A stretch of DNA of 64,000 nt from Staphylococcus americanisciuri (lineage in GTDB: Bacteria > Bacillota > Bacilli > Staphylococcales > Staphylococcaceae). The notes beneath the pieces are model-generated. The model worked only from the letters and a program-made list of their open reading frames with translations, was not told the DNA's origin and ran no database searches. Location of the stretch: the NCBI RefSeq assembly GCF_024814435.1, contig NZ_JANUXY010000003.1, forward strand, positions 124,001 to 188,000, in the 5' to 3' direction. This document shows positions 1-8,636 of this stretch, one piece after another (position 1 is the stretch's first letter; each line of letters opens with the position of its first letter). The translations under genes and the position numbers were made by a program.

Positions 1-1
1 T

Positions 2-157
2 AAGCCTGATGAAACTAACAATGAAGTAACATCTGATAAAATGGTAGACGGTGAAAATGTCATATCCCCAACATCTGAAAATTCAACTGATAAGGTTGAA
101 CCTGACTCTGACACAACTAACAAACAGCCAATTAACCGAAATATCCATAGAACCTAG
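2..157 (+). CDS. C-terminal end of an unknown Asp/Thr/Asn-rich protein (partial)
   Basis: An open frame enters from the left edge and runs 51 codons to a TAG stop. The peptide is hydrophilic and low-complexity, rich in Asp, Glu, Thr, Asn and Ser, and ends with a short basic stretch (N-R-N-I-H-R-T). There is no LPXTG motif or membrane segment in the visible part. Such composition is common in linkers or tails of staphylococcal secreted or surface proteins, but the function cannot be told from this fragment. A strong hairpin follows directly and probably ends its transcript. Confidence 0.5.
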   Translation, partial: KPDETNNEVTSDKMVDGENVISPTSENSTDKVEPDSDTTNKQPINRNIHRT

Positions 158-165
158 TTTAAAAA

Positions 166-214
166 GGAGTGTGACAAGAATCTTTTTAGAAAAATGAGAT
201 TCCTGTCACACTCC
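166..214. terminator. Bidirectional hairpin, also a member of the dispersed repeat family
   Basis: GGAGTGTGACA (166-176) pairs with TGTCACACTCC (204-214), and the inner AGAATCT pairs with AGATTCC. T-rich and A-rich flanks serve both the left-edge gene (+) and rpiA (-). The stem-loop sequence (AATCTTTTTAGAAA...GAGATTCC) recurs at other intergenic sites in the window. Confidence 0.8.
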
Positions 215-220
215 CTCTTT

Positions 221-904
221 TTAGTGATGTAATACTTTGACGCCTTGCTGTGTCCCTACAATTGCTTCCGTTGCTAAATCTAAAAAGTATCCTGTTTCTA
301 GAACACCTGTTAAATGAATCAAAAATTCATGAAACGCATATGGATCTGTCTGCTGTGCTAAATGAACATCCAAAATATAATTGCCATTATCTGTCACAAG
401 CGGCTCCCCATCAACCATACGTCGTGTTACTTCACCTTCGATATGTGCGGCAATACGCTTCATCACTAATCGCCAGTTAAAACAATCCACCTCAACGGGA
501 AGTTTAAAAGTCTGACCTAAATAGTCAACTAACTTCGTCTCATCTGCTAACACAACGAATTCTGTCGCCATTTCATCAATGACCTTTTCACGGAATAATG
601 CTGCGCCACCGCCTTTAATCAAATTCAACTGTGGATCAATCTCATCTGCACCATCAATCGCCAAATCAATATGTGTCGCATCATTCACATGTATCACTGG
701 AATATGTAAAGCTTTGGCTTGCGCTTCTGTACGTTCAGATGTACAAACACCAATGATTTGATAATTTTGGTCATTCACAAGCTTTCCAATCTCTGGTACC
801 AGTAATTCAATGGTACTCCCTGTCCCTATTCCCAATACCATACCATCTTTAATTCGTGAAACGGCTTCGTCTAAAGTCATCAGCTTTAATTGTTTTGTGT
901 CCAT
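221..904 (-). CDS. rpiA: Ribose-5-phosphate isomerase A
   Basis: The 227-residue protein interconverts ribose 5-phosphate and ribulose 5-phosphate in the non-oxidative pentose phosphate pathway, in the cytosol. Family motifs are clear: GIGTGST phosphate-binding loop near residue 26, DGADEID near residue 84 and KGGGAALFREK near residue 97. Its length matches bacterial RpiA. The ATG at 904 follows AAAGGAGG with good spacing. It lies 11 bp behind the small XRE regulator gene and is the last gene of a minus-strand run that begins with the YnfA-type gene. The identification is secure. Confidence 0.96.
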   Translation of the reverse strand: MDTKQLKLMTLDEAVSRIKDGMVLGIGTGSTIELLVPEIGKLVNDQNYQIIGVCTSERTEAQAKALHIPVIHVNDATHIDLAIDGADEIDPQLNLIKGGGAALFREKVIDEMATEFVVLADETKLVDYLGQTFKLPVEVDCFNWRLVMKRIAAHIEGEVTRRMVDGEPLVTDNGNYILDVHLAQQTDPYAFHEFLIHLTGVLETGYFLDLATEAIVGTQQGVKVLHH

Positions 905-915
905 GTCATCCTCCT

Positions 916-1119
916 TTATTCCAAGTCTTCCTCAAAAATAAAAACACTTTCTACAGGCACATTAAAAACACGCGCAATTTTCATAGCTGTCACAACAGAT
1001 GGCACTAATTCCTTACGCTCTATTAATGAAATAGTCTGACGTGAAACCCCTATTTTTTGTGCAAGCTGTGTTTGATTATAACCATCTCTTGCTCTCAATT
1101 CTTTCAGTCGATTGCGCAT
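916..1119 (-). CDS. Small XRE/Cro-C1-type transcriptional regulator
   Basis: This 67-residue protein is essentially one helix-turn-helix domain: the segment QTQLAQKIGVSRQTISLIER is the classic Cro/C1 HTH, followed by a short acidic tail (FIFEEDLE). The start used is the ATG at 1119, which has AGAGGTG 8 bp upstream; a longer frame from 1152 has no ribosome site. Members of this short XRE group usually regulate a neighbouring gene or operon. It sits between galM and rpiA, but the sequence does not show its target. Confidence 0.85.
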   Translation of the reverse strand: MRNRLKELRARDGYNQTQLAQKIGVSRQTISLIERKELVPSVVTAMKIARVFNVPVESVFIFEEDLE

Positions 1120-1190
1120 CTTGTCACCTCTTTCATTCTTATCCAACTTCATCTCAAACTACCCAACGCCTTGATTGCAACCACACCTAT

Positions 1191-2198
1191 TTATTTTACT
1201 TTAAGCTGATACGTTGTTTTTGAATAGAAAGGCGTATTCGCTCGTAAAATAGATGCAGCCTTATCTCCAAAAATATTAATATCATTCGGCAAACTTTGCG
1301 TTTCAATCGTAATGCCTGAATGTGGTTTATAAATATTCATTTGATGTTCCCAATCTCCTGGTGTGTTAAAAGTATATAAAACCATTTGGGGCATGTCAGT
1401 TGTCACATGAAGTTCATAATCACGATTCGATACAATCAGTTTACCTTCTGCAACTTCAAATGGATGATCCAAGCCCCCCACCTTGGCAATTTGTTGCGCT
1501 ATGTCTGGTTCTGTTGATGTGAAGAGTGTATCAAGTGTAACTGCCTTTGTACCAAACATTTCCACCAAGTCGATAGTTTCCAACTCAGGCATTCCTGACT
1601 CATCTAACGGAAACATTTGTAGCTTATCACTCATAATTTGATGGTTGTCTACCACTTTATTGTCACGATTCAAATTGAAATATACATGATTGGTTGGATT
1701 GAATAGGGTATCTGCTGTCGCTTCAGCAAAATACTCTATCGTCCATGTATTCGTCACATCATACGTATAAACAACCTTCACATCCATATTACCCGGGAAA
1801 TCATCCTCTGCACTGCACATTTGCGTTGTAAATACCACTTGAACTTGATCGTCTCCCTCGACTACTTCATAATCAAATAGCCTTTGCCACATACCATTGC
1901 ATCCACCATGCAAATGATGTGGCGTATCATTTTGTTCAACTTGATATGCTCGACCATTTATTGTGAACTGTCCGTCCGCAATACGCCCTGCATAACGCCC
2001 TATCGCTGCACCAAAAAAGAATGGATGTGTGGGATAAAACTCATCTGCTTCTACCGCATTACCCAGTACAATATTATTATCATCGACTTGCCAACTAATA
2101 ATACTCGCAGCATAATTTGTAAAAACAATTTTCCCTTGCTTTGTACTAATCTTAATCAATTCAATACCATTGGTTTGTTGTTCAATAATGACATGCAT
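1191..2198 (-). CDS. galM: Aldose 1-epimerase (mutarotase)
   Basis: The 335-residue protein converts alpha- and beta-aldose anomers and feeds galactose or glucose metabolism. Motifs seen include GAAIGRYAGRIADG near residue 62 (substrate Arg), a THHLHGG-like NDTPHHLHGG near residue 90 (catalytic His), FNPTNHVYFNL near residue 163 (second catalytic His) and a late Glu in ITIETQSLPND. The ATG at 2198 follows AAGGAG. It is 25 bp downstream of the YnfA-type gene and is probably cotranscribed with it. The family call is firm; the exact sugar is not deducible. Confidence 0.93.
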   Translation of the reverse strand: MHVIIEQQTNGIELIKISTKQGKIVFTNYAASIISWQVDDNNIVLGNAVEADEFYPTHPFFFGAAIGRYAGRIADGQFTINGRAYQVEQNDTPHHLHGGCNGMWQRLFDYEVVEGDDQVQVVFTTQMCSAEDDFPGNMDVKVVYTYDVTNTWTIEYFAEATADTLFNPTNHVYFNLNRDNKVVDNHQIMSDKLQMFPLDESGMPELETIDLVEMFGTKAVTLDTLFTSTEPDIAQQIAKVGGLDHPFEVAEGKLIVSNRDYELHVTTDMPQMVLYTFNTPGDWEHQMNIYKPHSGITIETQSLPNDINIFGDKAASILRANTPFYSKTTYQLKVK

Positions 2199-2223
2199 TC
2201 AGCATCGTACTCCTTTTCGCTCC

Positions 2224-2556
2224 TCAACCCCTCGATGGTAGAATCATCACTAACACACCTATTACACAAATAACTGCGCCAATAATGTCAAACTTATCTG
2301 GTGGCTCTTTGTCTACCCAATACGCCCACAACAGACTCATTACAATAAACACACCACCATATGCTGCATAGACACGACCAAATGTTGGGAAGGTTTGCAG
2401 CGTTGCAACGATACCATATAGGATTAATACAGCGCCCCCCAAGAAACCTAGCCACATCGATTGATCATCTCGCAGCCATAACCATATGAGGTAACCACCA
2501 CCGATTTCGCACAGACCAGCTAACACAAATATCACTGTCGCATACACAAAAGTCAT
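2224..2556 (-). CDS. UPF0060 (YnfA-like) small membrane protein
   Basis: The 110-residue protein has four hydrophobic segments at about residues 3-23, 31-51, 60-79 and 88-107. The signature [13 protein letters not shown] and the [12 protein letters not shown] block identify the UPF0060/YnfA family. These proteins are inner-membrane and resemble small multidrug transporters, but their substrate is not established. It is first in the minus-strand run with galM, the XRE gene and rpiA. A GAGGTGA ribosome site precedes the ATG at 2556. Confidence 0.9.
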   Translation of the reverse strand: MTFVYATVIFVLAGLCEIGGGYLIWLWLRDDQSMWLGFLGGAVLILYGIVATLQTFPTFGRVYAAYGGVFIVMSLLWAYWVDKEPPDKFDIIGAVICVIGVLVMILPSRG

Positions 2557-2625
2557 TCAATCACCTCATATTATTTACTTTTATTATATCAGCTTCTGCG
2601 TATTTGGAATATCCTGAAATAACAA

Positions 2626-2665
2626 GACACTCGAAAATGCCTCTTGTTAGGCAATCACGAGTGTC
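2626..2665 (-). terminator. Stem-loop downstream of the ABC permease gene
   Basis: GACACTCG (2626-2633) pairs with CGAGTGTC (2658-2665) around an inner TGCCTCTTGTTAGGCA stem. It lies just after the stop of the natB-like gene and leads into a moderately T-rich stretch on the minus strand. Confidence 0.6.
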
Positions 2666-2690
2666 GATACTTCAACTTATTTATTACTTA

Positions 2691-3953
2691 TTAATTGTGA
2701 CGTTCTTTTTGAAAAGCTCGCTTGAATGAAGCAACAATACCTTTTTCAAAAGTCAATACCGCATTTTTGTATGTTTTCGCAGCTAACCAAGCTAATACAA
2801 AGATTAAAACAATATGAATAATAACGGCTATGACACCTTCCATCGTTGGTGTACTTTCTAGTGACAAGCGTGTCACTGTCACAAACGGTGAAAAGAATGG
2901 CACATAACTCATTACGCGTACAATGATATGATCTGGATTCGCTGCACCAAAGATACTACAGTAAAATGCCGCAAGCATTAGAATCGTCATAGGCATAATT
3001 GATTGCGAAATATCTTCAATACGTGTTGTCATGTTACCAAGTATCGCAGCTAAAATAATATATGCAACAATACTTAACACGAAGAAAACAAGACTGAATA
3101 TCAATAAACGCATTAAGAGGGGCGTCCATTCAAAGTCGATTTGCTCAAGCTTTTGATGTAAATCAAATACGTAGAAACTTGCAATTATCGCCACCCCTAA
3201 AATTACCAACTGTGTGAAAGCAACAGCGATAACACTTAACACCTTAGATGCGATGTGTGTAACGGGTTTAACGCTGGTAATAATCATTTCAGAAACACGT
3301 GATGTCTTTTCTGTTGCCACTTCCATCGCCACTTGGTTCGCATAATTAATCACGATAAAGAACATTATAACATTAACAGCTGATACCATAATGTTTGCCA
3401 AGAAGTCTTCCATCTCAGACTCATCACTATCACCATCTTTATTCTTATTGCCAATTAGTTTATCTGTCACTTGGCTCTCAGCTTGTAGCTGTTGTAATTC
3501 TGTTGGTGATAAATCAAGACTTTGCGCAATCATCCCTTTTTGTACTTGTGATAACAATGTTTGCCAAGCCATTTTATCTTTATCTGACACATGCTTATTA
3601 TCTACCAATGTCCCTTTTAGCTGCTGTTGTTGATTCTGTGTCACTTCCACAAAATAATCAACTTTATCTTTTTTCAGTGCTTGCTCTGCTTGTTCCTTAG
3701 ACAAATGTTGATATTTGACTTTTTTATCAATGGCTTGCCCTTGTGCTTTAATCGTGTCATACAATGTATCATTTTTAGTGACAATTGCTACTTGATGACT
3801 ATCATCATCGTCGCCATTGAATAAATCGACAATTTTATCTATATTTGCCATACCAACAATTAACAATATCATTAAAAGCGTAGTAATTAGAAAAGACTTA
3901 GTTTTAACCTTCTTTAAATATGTCAGTCGAAATGTTGCCCAAAACTTAGACAT
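2691..3953 (-). CDS. ABC-2 type permease, NatB-like
   Basis: Membrane subunit of an ABC exporter, about 420 residues. It has one N-terminal membrane span (about residues 25-45), a long extracytoplasmic domain with a Lys/Gln-rich middle, then five or six C-terminal spans, the ABC-2 layout of NatB-type sodium/toxic-compound exporters. The ATG at 3953 is preferred because AGGTGA lies 5 bp upstream; it overlaps the end of the ATPase gene, so translation is coupled. Family members export Na+ or antibiotics; the substrate here is unknown. Confidence 0.88.
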   Translation of the reverse strand: MSKFWATFRLTYLKKVKTKSFLITTLLMILLIVGMANIDKIVDLFNGDDDDSHQVAIVTKNDTLYDTIKAQGQAIDKKVKYQHLSKEQAEQALKKDKVDYFVEVTQNQQQQLKGTLVDNKHVSDKDKMAWQTLLSQVQKGMIAQSLDLSPTELQQLQAESQVTDKLIGNKNKDGDSDESEMEDFLANIMVSAVNVIMFFIVINYANQVAMEVATEKTSRVSEMIITSVKPVTHIASKVLSVIAVAFTQLVILGVAIIASFYVFDLHQKLEQIDFEWTPLLMRLLIFSLVFFVLSIVAYIILAAILGNMTTRIEDISQSIMPMTILMLAAFYCSIFGAANPDHIIVRVMSYVPFFSPFVTVTRLSLESTPTMEGVIAVIIHIVLIFVLAWLAAKTYKNAVLTFEKGIVASFKRAFQKERHN

Positions 3954-4845
3954 GTTGCTCACCTACCTTTTGAATAAAAATCTCATTAATAGTCGGTTCT
4001 AGAACTTGGAAACGACGGACAAAACCTTTTTGTTGGATGTATTCAAATATTGTAGATGCAACTGCCACATCATCGATCGTCAATATCGTTGTTGCCCCCT
4101 GTTGATCATACTTCACAACACCTGGTAATGTCGCAAGCTCAGATACATCATAGTCCGCTTCAATTGCTACTCGTTTATAACCAAACGCTTCTTTAACTTC
4201 TTGAATTGCACCTTGAACGACCATTTTACCCGCATTCAAAATACATATATCATCACAAAGTTCTTCTATATGTTCCATGCGATGTGAACTGAAGATGATT
4301 GTAGCACCCTTTGCATTCAATTCTTTAACAGCACTTTTCAGCAACTCAACATTGACTGGATCTAAACCACTAAACGGCTCGTCTAAAATTAACAGTTTCG
4401 GTTCATGTATAATACTTGCCAATAGCTGAATCTTCTGTTGATTCCCTTTTGAAAGTGACTCAATCTTTTTATCTTTATTTTCAGTCACTTCAAAACGGGC
4501 AAGCCATTCATCAATCGCTGCCTTAATCGCTTTCGGTTTCATTCCCTTTAAAGTGGCAAGATATGTCAATTCTTCATTGACAGTAAGTTTTGGATGTAAA
4601 CCACGCTCTTCAGGTAAATATCCAATAACATCATACAATTCCGATGTAATCGGCTGTCCATTGTATGTAATACGTCCTTCTGTAGGTTCCATCAAACCCA
4701 AAATCATACGGAAGCTTGTCGTTTTTCCTGCACCATTACGCCCAAGGAATCCTAGCATTTTCCCCTTTTCTAATGTTAGGTTGATGTCATCAACAGCTGT
4801 AAAGTCTTGAAATTTTTTAGATACGTGCTCAATATTCAATGACAT
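3946..4845 (-). CDS. ABC transporter ATP-binding protein, NatA-like
   Basis: The 299-residue ATPase powers the adjacent permease. Seen motifs: Walker A GRNGAGKTT near residue 36, signature LSKGNQQKIQ near residue 135, Walker B LLILDEPFSGLDP near residue 155 and the H-loop SSHRMEH. A C-terminal extension of about 80 residues (DUF4162-like) is typical of the NatA/CcmA group. Strong ribosome site GGAGG before the ATG at 4845. Upstream lies a good promoter (TTGTCA, 17 bp, TATAAT) abutting an 11-bp perfect dyad, so it is likely repressor-controlled. Confidence 0.93.
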   Translation of the reverse strand: MSLNIEHVSKKFQDFTAVDDINLTLEKGKMLGFLGRNGAGKTTSFRMILGLMEPTEGRITYNGQPITSELYDVIGYLPEERGLHPKLTVNEELTYLATLKGMKPKAIKAAIDEWLARFEVTENKDKKIESLSKGNQQKIQLLASIIHEPKLLILDEPFSGLDPVNVELLKSAVKELNAKGATIIFSSHRMEHIEELCDDICILNAGKMVVQGAIQEVKEAFGYKRVAIEADYDVSELATLPGVVKYDQQGATTILTIDDVAVASTIFEYIQQKGFVRRFQVLEPTINEIFIQKVGEQHV

Positions 4846-4896
4846 ATTGTTACCTCCATTTGTTTAGTCATTCTCATTATAACCAAAAGGCGACCT

Positions 4897-4927
4897 TTTG
4901 ACAAATATACTTTTCAAAAAGTATATT
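4897..4927 (-). promoter_or_regulatory. Operator-like dyad at the natAB promoter
   Basis: AATATACTTTT (4904-4914) and AAAAGTATATT (4917-4927) form a perfect 11-bp inverted repeat. It abuts the -35 TTGTCA of the minus-strand natA promoter. The left part, CAAATATAC, also occurs in both dyads upstream of the XRE operon at 6204-6250, which suggests the same repressor may bind both. This link is inference. Confidence 0.5.
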
Positions 4928-5441
4928 ATTTATCTTTATAAGTACGTTCAATTTTCCTTTTACCGATAAAATAAATTGCGAATCCGCTTAATAGTGCTGT
5001 CCCCATTACAACGCTAACATTCACAACAATGAATTCGATAACGGACTTATCGCTAGCTAATGCAAAAGATAAAACACCATTCACTAATACCATCACAATG
5101 AACATAACACTTCCAAATTTAACAGCCCCTCGACGCAACTGCTTTATCATTTGGGCGTAACTCTGTTGATCATCCACTTCTGTTTGATTGACACGATACT
5201 TGTACAATCTAATTTCTATTGTCATAGCCATACCAAGAAACAATACGATTCCGAATGCCTCAACAATAAAGTTTTGATGCAAGAAAATTTTAGGCCAGAT
5301 TGAAAGATTCAGTAGTATAATCAATCCCCAAAACAACCAGACACAGTTGCCTGCCAAGACATGTCTTGACTGCTGAATTTCATATTCATCCTTCAGTCGT
5401 TCACCATTGAATGTATCCAACAATTCTTGTTTAATACCCAT
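4926..5441 (-). CDS. Membrane protein of an XRE-linked operon
   Basis: About 171 residues with four hydrophobic segments arranged as two pairs, separated by a charged Gln/Arg-rich stretch (YAQMIKQLRRGAVKFG). I do not recognise a named function; the layout resembles the small DUF3278/DUF6773-type membrane proteins that travel with XRE regulators in Firmicutes. ATG at 5441 is chosen because AAAGGA lies 8 bp upstream; it overlaps the end of the preceding gene, so the two are translationally coupled. It is third in a three-gene operon. Confidence 0.7.
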   Translation of the reverse strand: MGIKQELLDTFNGERLKDEYEIQQSRHVLAGNCVWLFWGLIILLNLSIWPKIFLHQNFIVEAFGIVLFLGMAMTIEIRLYKYRVNQTEVDDQQSYAQMIKQLRRGAVKFGSVMFIVMVLVNGVLSFALASDKSVIEFIVVNVSVVMGTALLSGFAIYFIGKRKIERTYKDK

Positions 5442-5934
5442 TGTCCTCATCCTTTCTCACTTGTACTTGTTTTCTCAACCATAAAACAAAAATAATCATT
5501 GGAATGGACAATAAGAAGAAATTTACGCTTTCTGAACCATACCAATAAGGAGACTTCCCACTGAACAGCGGCGCTAACACATTGGTAACAAGTAATAAGT
5601 ATCCGTTCCCTAATAACATCCATACGATATACTTGAATGTCAGCTTACGACGTAATTGATGTGCTGCTTCTTCTGTTTCCACATAGAACTTACGCATCGA
5701 ATTATCGTTCGTCAATGTGACAGTACGTGCTCCTATAACAAATAATAAGATTAGAGCACCAATCGAAAATACAGAAAGTTGTTCAGATTCTAAATCAATC
5801 ATCCAAGATAGTGGTGTCAGTGCAAACAAGCCAATCACACCGATAATACTCACCAATGCCAATGTTTCATCAATTTTACTTTGCTGATATTCATCAGGCT
5901 CTTTAATCCCTACAAATCGTTTATACATACGCAT
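5431..5934 (-). CDS. DUF3278-like membrane protein
   Basis: About 167 residues. The N-terminus (KRFVGIKEPDEYQQSKIDE) is like the conserved start of DUF3278 proteins, followed by two membrane spans, a cytoplasmic charged loop with paired Arg/Lys and two more spans. The start at 5934 (ATGCGTATG) has GGGAGGGAG just upstream, which also encodes the end of the XRE regulator. Such proteins are always found beside a small XRE regulator; the biochemical role is not known. Overlaps the next gene by a few bases. Confidence 0.72.
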   Translation of the reverse strand: MRMYKRFVGIKEPDEYQQSKIDETLALVSIIGVIGLFALTPLSWMIDLESEQLSVFSIGALILLFVIGARTVTLTNDNSMRKFYVETEEAAHQLRRKLTFKYIVWMLLGNGYLLLVTNVLAPLFSGKSPYWYGSESVNFFLLSIPMIIFVLWLRKQVQVRKDEDNGY

Positions 5935-5935
5935 A

Positions 5936-6139
5936 TTAATCTCCCTCCCAAAATAAATCATTGAGTGTAACACCTAATGTCTGCGCAATACGAATACATA
6001 AATTAAGTGTTGGATTATATTTGTCATTCTCTATCATATTAATCGTTTGACGCGAAACGCCCACGCGCCGTGCAAGTTCCAATTGTGATACACCTTTTAC
6101 TACACGGTATACTTTTACTTTGTTTACTGGTATTGTCAT
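5936..6139 (-). CDS. XRE-family regulator heading a three-gene operon
   Basis: The 67-residue protein is a single Cro/C1 HTH domain (SQLELARRVGVSRQTINMIE at about residues 17-36) with the short acidic ending DLFWEGD. Start at 6139 has GGGAGG 5 bp upstream. It is followed without gap by two membrane-protein genes. Upstream are two TGTCAAATATACAYGACA dyads that each contain a TTGACA -35 hexamer, which fits autorepression by this protein. The family usually responds to a cofactor or membrane partner; the signal is unknown here. Confidence 0.85.
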   Translation of the reverse strand: MTIPVNKVKVYRVVKGVSQLELARRVGVSRQTINMIENDKYNPTLNLCIRIAQTLGVTLNDLFWEGD

Positions 6140-6180
6140 CGCAGCCTCCCAATCTAACGACAAACTGTCGCCATATCAAA

Positions 6181-6209
6181 TACATAATTACTATCATCCC
6201 TTATGTCAA
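6181..6209 (-). promoter_or_regulatory. Promoter of the XRE operon
   Basis: Read on the minus strand, TTGACA (6209-6204), a 17-bp spacer, then TATGTA (6186-6181). A second TTGACA lies at 6238-6233 with TATATT 18 bp further on, so two tandem promoters are possible. Both -35 hexamers are inside the repeated dyads. Confidence 0.65.
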
Positions 6210-6250
6210 ATATACACGACATACCCCTAACGTGTCAAATATACATGACA
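6204..6250. promoter_or_regulatory. Twin operator-like dyads upstream of the XRE operon
   Basis: TGTCAAATATACACGACA (6204-6221) and TGTCAAATATACATGACA (6233-6250) differ at one position and lie 29 bp apart start to start. Each has TGTC/GACA inverted ends and overlaps a -35 hexamer. This is the arrangement expected for autorepression by the XRE protein at 5936-6139. Confidence 0.7.
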
Positions 6251-6263
6251 TGTCACATCGCAA

Positions 6264-6306
6264 AAAAGAGCAAGTCAAACGATACTGTTTGCAAACTTGC
6301 TCTTTT
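6264..6306 (-). terminator. Rho-independent terminator of the DUF805 gene
   Basis: Perfect 12-bp arms AAAAGAGCAAGT (6264-6275) and ACTTGCTCTTTT (6295-6306) just past the stop codon, followed by T residues on the minus strand. Confidence 0.85.
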
Positions 6307-6315
6307 GAATGCTTA

Positions 6316-7029
6316 TTAATATTTATACGGGTCGTCTTGTGGTTTGCGCTCTTGTGTCTCCAATGCATCCAAATCCGTCAGATGTGAATCATCTTGTACA
6401 GGTGTGTCATCTTCTGTTGGGACATCCTGAGACATTGTCGACTGTCCCTGTTGATTATTCCCTTGTACTGAATGTGACGTATATTTTGGTGATGGCCCAT
6501 ATTTATTTGCCATTTCTTTACTATCTAATAGAGTGATAATAAATATGATAATTTGTATGATTAAAATGACAATACCTAAAATGCCCGATGCAATCAACCA
6601 ACCTGATGATGCATCATTGAATACAGGTGCTGTTTCATTAAACTGATCTGTTGACATCAACTCACCTGATTGCCAGATACCAATGAAATAAACAATATTA
6701 TAAATAAACGATAATACAAATGAAAAAACCGGCAAGAACATCGTCATGTTTCGATCATGAAAACGGCGTACAAGTAATGCCAAGTTTGGAATAACAGTCG
6801 CTAAACCATATAACCCTATTAAAATCCATAAAATGATTGCGATAAATGGGCCGACTAGAGGGATAAAAATAAACATGATTGATATCAATGTAGCTGAAAG
6901 TGAAATGATCGTATGCCATAGTACCACCCACCAATATTCACTACGTCGACTACGCCCTTTAAAGTTCACATAGTTGATCCAAAACAGTTTGAATGCCTCT
7001 ACAAAACCTACTTGTGGATATTCATACAT
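6316..7029 (-). CDS. DUF805 membrane protein
   Basis: The 237-residue protein begins with the DUF805 hallmark: an aromatic N-terminus (FKLFWINYVNFKGRSRRSEYWW) followed by three membrane spans, the LVRRFHDRN motif near residue 88 and a further span near residues 145-165. The C-terminal 60 residues are hydrophilic, rich in Gln, Asp and Ser, and probably cytoplasmic. Good ribosome site AAAGGAGG. DUF805 proteins have no established biochemical role. It is monocistronic with its own terminator. Confidence 0.88.
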   Translation of the reverse strand: MYEYPQVGFVEAFKLFWINYVNFKGRSRRSEYWWVVLWHTIISLSATLISIMFIFIPLVGPFIAIILWILIGLYGLATVIPNLALLVRRFHDRNMTMFLPVFSFVLSFIYNIVYFIGIWQSGELMSTDQFNETAPVFNDASSGWLIASGILGIVILIIQIIIFIITLLDSKEMANKYGPSPKYTSHSVQGNNQQGQSTMSQDVPTEDDTPVQDDSHLTDLDALETQERKPQDDPYKY

Positions 7030-7169
7030 ATGCTATTTCCTCCTTTATAACGAGTACAGTTCAAATTCTATCATATTTCTTCTTATTAAAACTATAATCA
7101 ATGAGAATCTTTACATTGGCAAATATTGACCTTTTCGATACAATGTTAACGTTATGAAAGGAGATAGCT

Positions 7170-7778
7170 ATGGATTTTATTACATGGAAAACAACAGACA
7201 TCGCCAAGTCATTACTCGGAGCGAAACTAATCTATGAAGCACCTGAACACACCTACTCAGGCTATATCGTTGAAACTGAAGCTTATCTTGGTACAATGGA
7301 TCAAGCAGCACATAGTTATCGCGGCAAACATACACCACGGGTTAACTCTCTTTATTGCGAAGGGGGAACCATTTACGCTCATATGATGCATCGATATTTG
7401 CTTATCAATGTTGTGACACAACCGGAAGGCATTCCAGAAGGCGTCTTAATTCGTGCTATAGAACCTAATGAAGGTTTAGACGCCATGGTTCGCAATCGTG
7501 GTAAAGCCGGTTATGACGTAACCAATGGTCCGGGTAAGCTTACTATCGCTATGGATATCCCAAGAACCATTGATGGTACACGCCTTAATGAAGGACGACT
7601 GAAAATTGATACGCTACATCGTAAATATCCAAGGGCGATTGTCTCTAGTCCACGTATTGGCATTCCAAATAAAGGTAAATGGACGGAAGCACCTTTGCGT
7701 TTCACAGTCAAAGGCAACCCTTTCGTTTCACATATGCGCGTGCGTGATTGTCAACACCCCGACGAAACATGGTGCTAA
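7170..7778 (+). CDS. mpg: 3-methyladenine DNA glycosylase (Mpg/AAG family)
   Basis: The 202-residue enzyme removes alkylated purines in base-excision repair. Family motifs: [12 protein letters not shown] near residue 12, [21 protein letters not shown] around residue 34 (contains the catalytic Glu and DNA-contacting Tyr), NGPGKLT near residue 115 and a SPRIGI motif near residue 157. Length matches bacterial Mpg. ATG at 7170 follows AAAGGAG. It is convergent with the DUF4097 gene across a shared terminator. Confidence 0.93.
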   Translation: MDFITWKTTDIAKSLLGAKLIYEAPEHTYSGYIVETEAYLGTMDQAAHSYRGKHTPRVNSLYCEGGTIYAHMMHRYLLINVVTQPEGIPEGVLIRAIEPNEGLDAMVRNRGKAGYDVTNGPGKLTIAMDIPRTIDGTRLNEGRLKIDTLHRKYPRAIVSSPRIGIPNKGKWTEAPLRFTVKGNPFVSHMRVRDCQHPDETWC

Positions 7779-7781
7779 CTT

Positions 7782-7817
7782 AAACCCCATGAAGGTCTTT
7801 TAGCCTCCATGGGGTTT
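7782..7817. terminator. Bidirectional terminator between mpg and the DUF4097 gene
   Basis: Perfect arms AAACCCCATG (7782-7791) and CATGGGGTTT (7808-7817) between convergent genes. Confidence 0.85.
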
Positions 7818-7820
7818 CAA

Positions 7821-8636
7821 TTAATCTTCTAAAGTTATCGTACCTTCACGATTCTTAATGTTGATAACTGAATCTGTTGTGATATCACGTTGCTCAATTT
7901 GCACATAATTCTTTAAGTCTTCCATATCAATAAATCCATTACTATTATCTGTTTTAAGACTAACATTTTGAAGCGGTTGAGCAAATGAGACATCGATGGT
8001 ACCTAAGTGATTATCTAACATCATCGGAATATCAGCAGGCACGTCTTCAAAAGTTGCGCCTCCTTTACGAACAGTCATTGCGACCTGACTAAATTGTGTT
8101 TTTTCGACATCGAATGCGCCATATCGCATACTACCTTCCAATGAACCAATATGAGCCCCTTCCATATCTAAAGCACCTTTTTCCATTTTGATTATCATAT
8201 CTTTGACCTTAACATCATGAACATCTACACTACTCCAGTTGCTATTAATATTAAGGCGAGAAAGCTCAGACTTAGGCACAGTCAATGTATATCGAACATT
8301 CTTTTTATAATAGAACGGATTCACATTAATCACTGTTTGTTCATTCTCTCTTCCTTCTAATTGAAGCTTTAAAGTATCACCTTGTGTTGTGATTTTAGGT
8401 TGTTCGGCGTTACCCTTTCCTTCTAATTTAAATGTGTCTCCTACAACCACATTTAGCTGTGCTTTTTTCAGACTAAGTTCAATGTTTTTGATACGATTTG
8501 CATCAAACGTCTGAGAAATTTTGATTTCTTGTTTTTGATATTTGTTGTCTATCTTTGAGTAATAGAAAGCGCCTGTCATACCGACTAATGCAAAGACAAG
8601 TCCTGCAACTAATATGATAATATTGATTTTTTTCAT
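7821..8636 (-). CDS. DUF4097-family protein with N-terminal membrane anchor
   Basis: The 271-residue protein has one membrane span (residues 5-25) and an extracytoplasmic region built of repeated short beta strands (patterns such as L-N-I-N-S-N-W and G-A-L-D-M-E-G-A), the beta-helix-like DUF4097 (LiaG-like) fold. Its start ATGA overlaps the stop of the DUF1700 gene, so it is the third gene of a padR-DUF1700-DUF4097 operon. This gene trio is common in Firmicutes and linked to envelope stress in some species; the exact role is unknown. Confidence 0.85.
   Translation of the reverse strand: MKKINIIILVAGLVFALVGMTGAFYYSKIDNKYQKQEIKISQTFDANRIKNIELSLKKAQLNVVVGDTFKLEGKGNAEQPKITTQGDTLKLQLEGRENEQTVINVNPFYYKKNVRYTLTVPKSELSRLNINSNWSSVDVHDVKVKDMIIKMEKGALDMEGAHIGSLEGSMRYGAFDVEKTQFSQVAMTVRKGGATFEDVPADIPMMLDNHLGTIDVSFAQPLQNVSLKTDNSNGFIDMEDLKNYVQIEQRDITTDSVINIKNREGTITLED

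Noticed and set aside
1884..2273. 129-codon plus-strand frame opposite galM
   Set aside because: Antisense shadow of a well-supported aldose epimerase gene; no domain or ribosome site.
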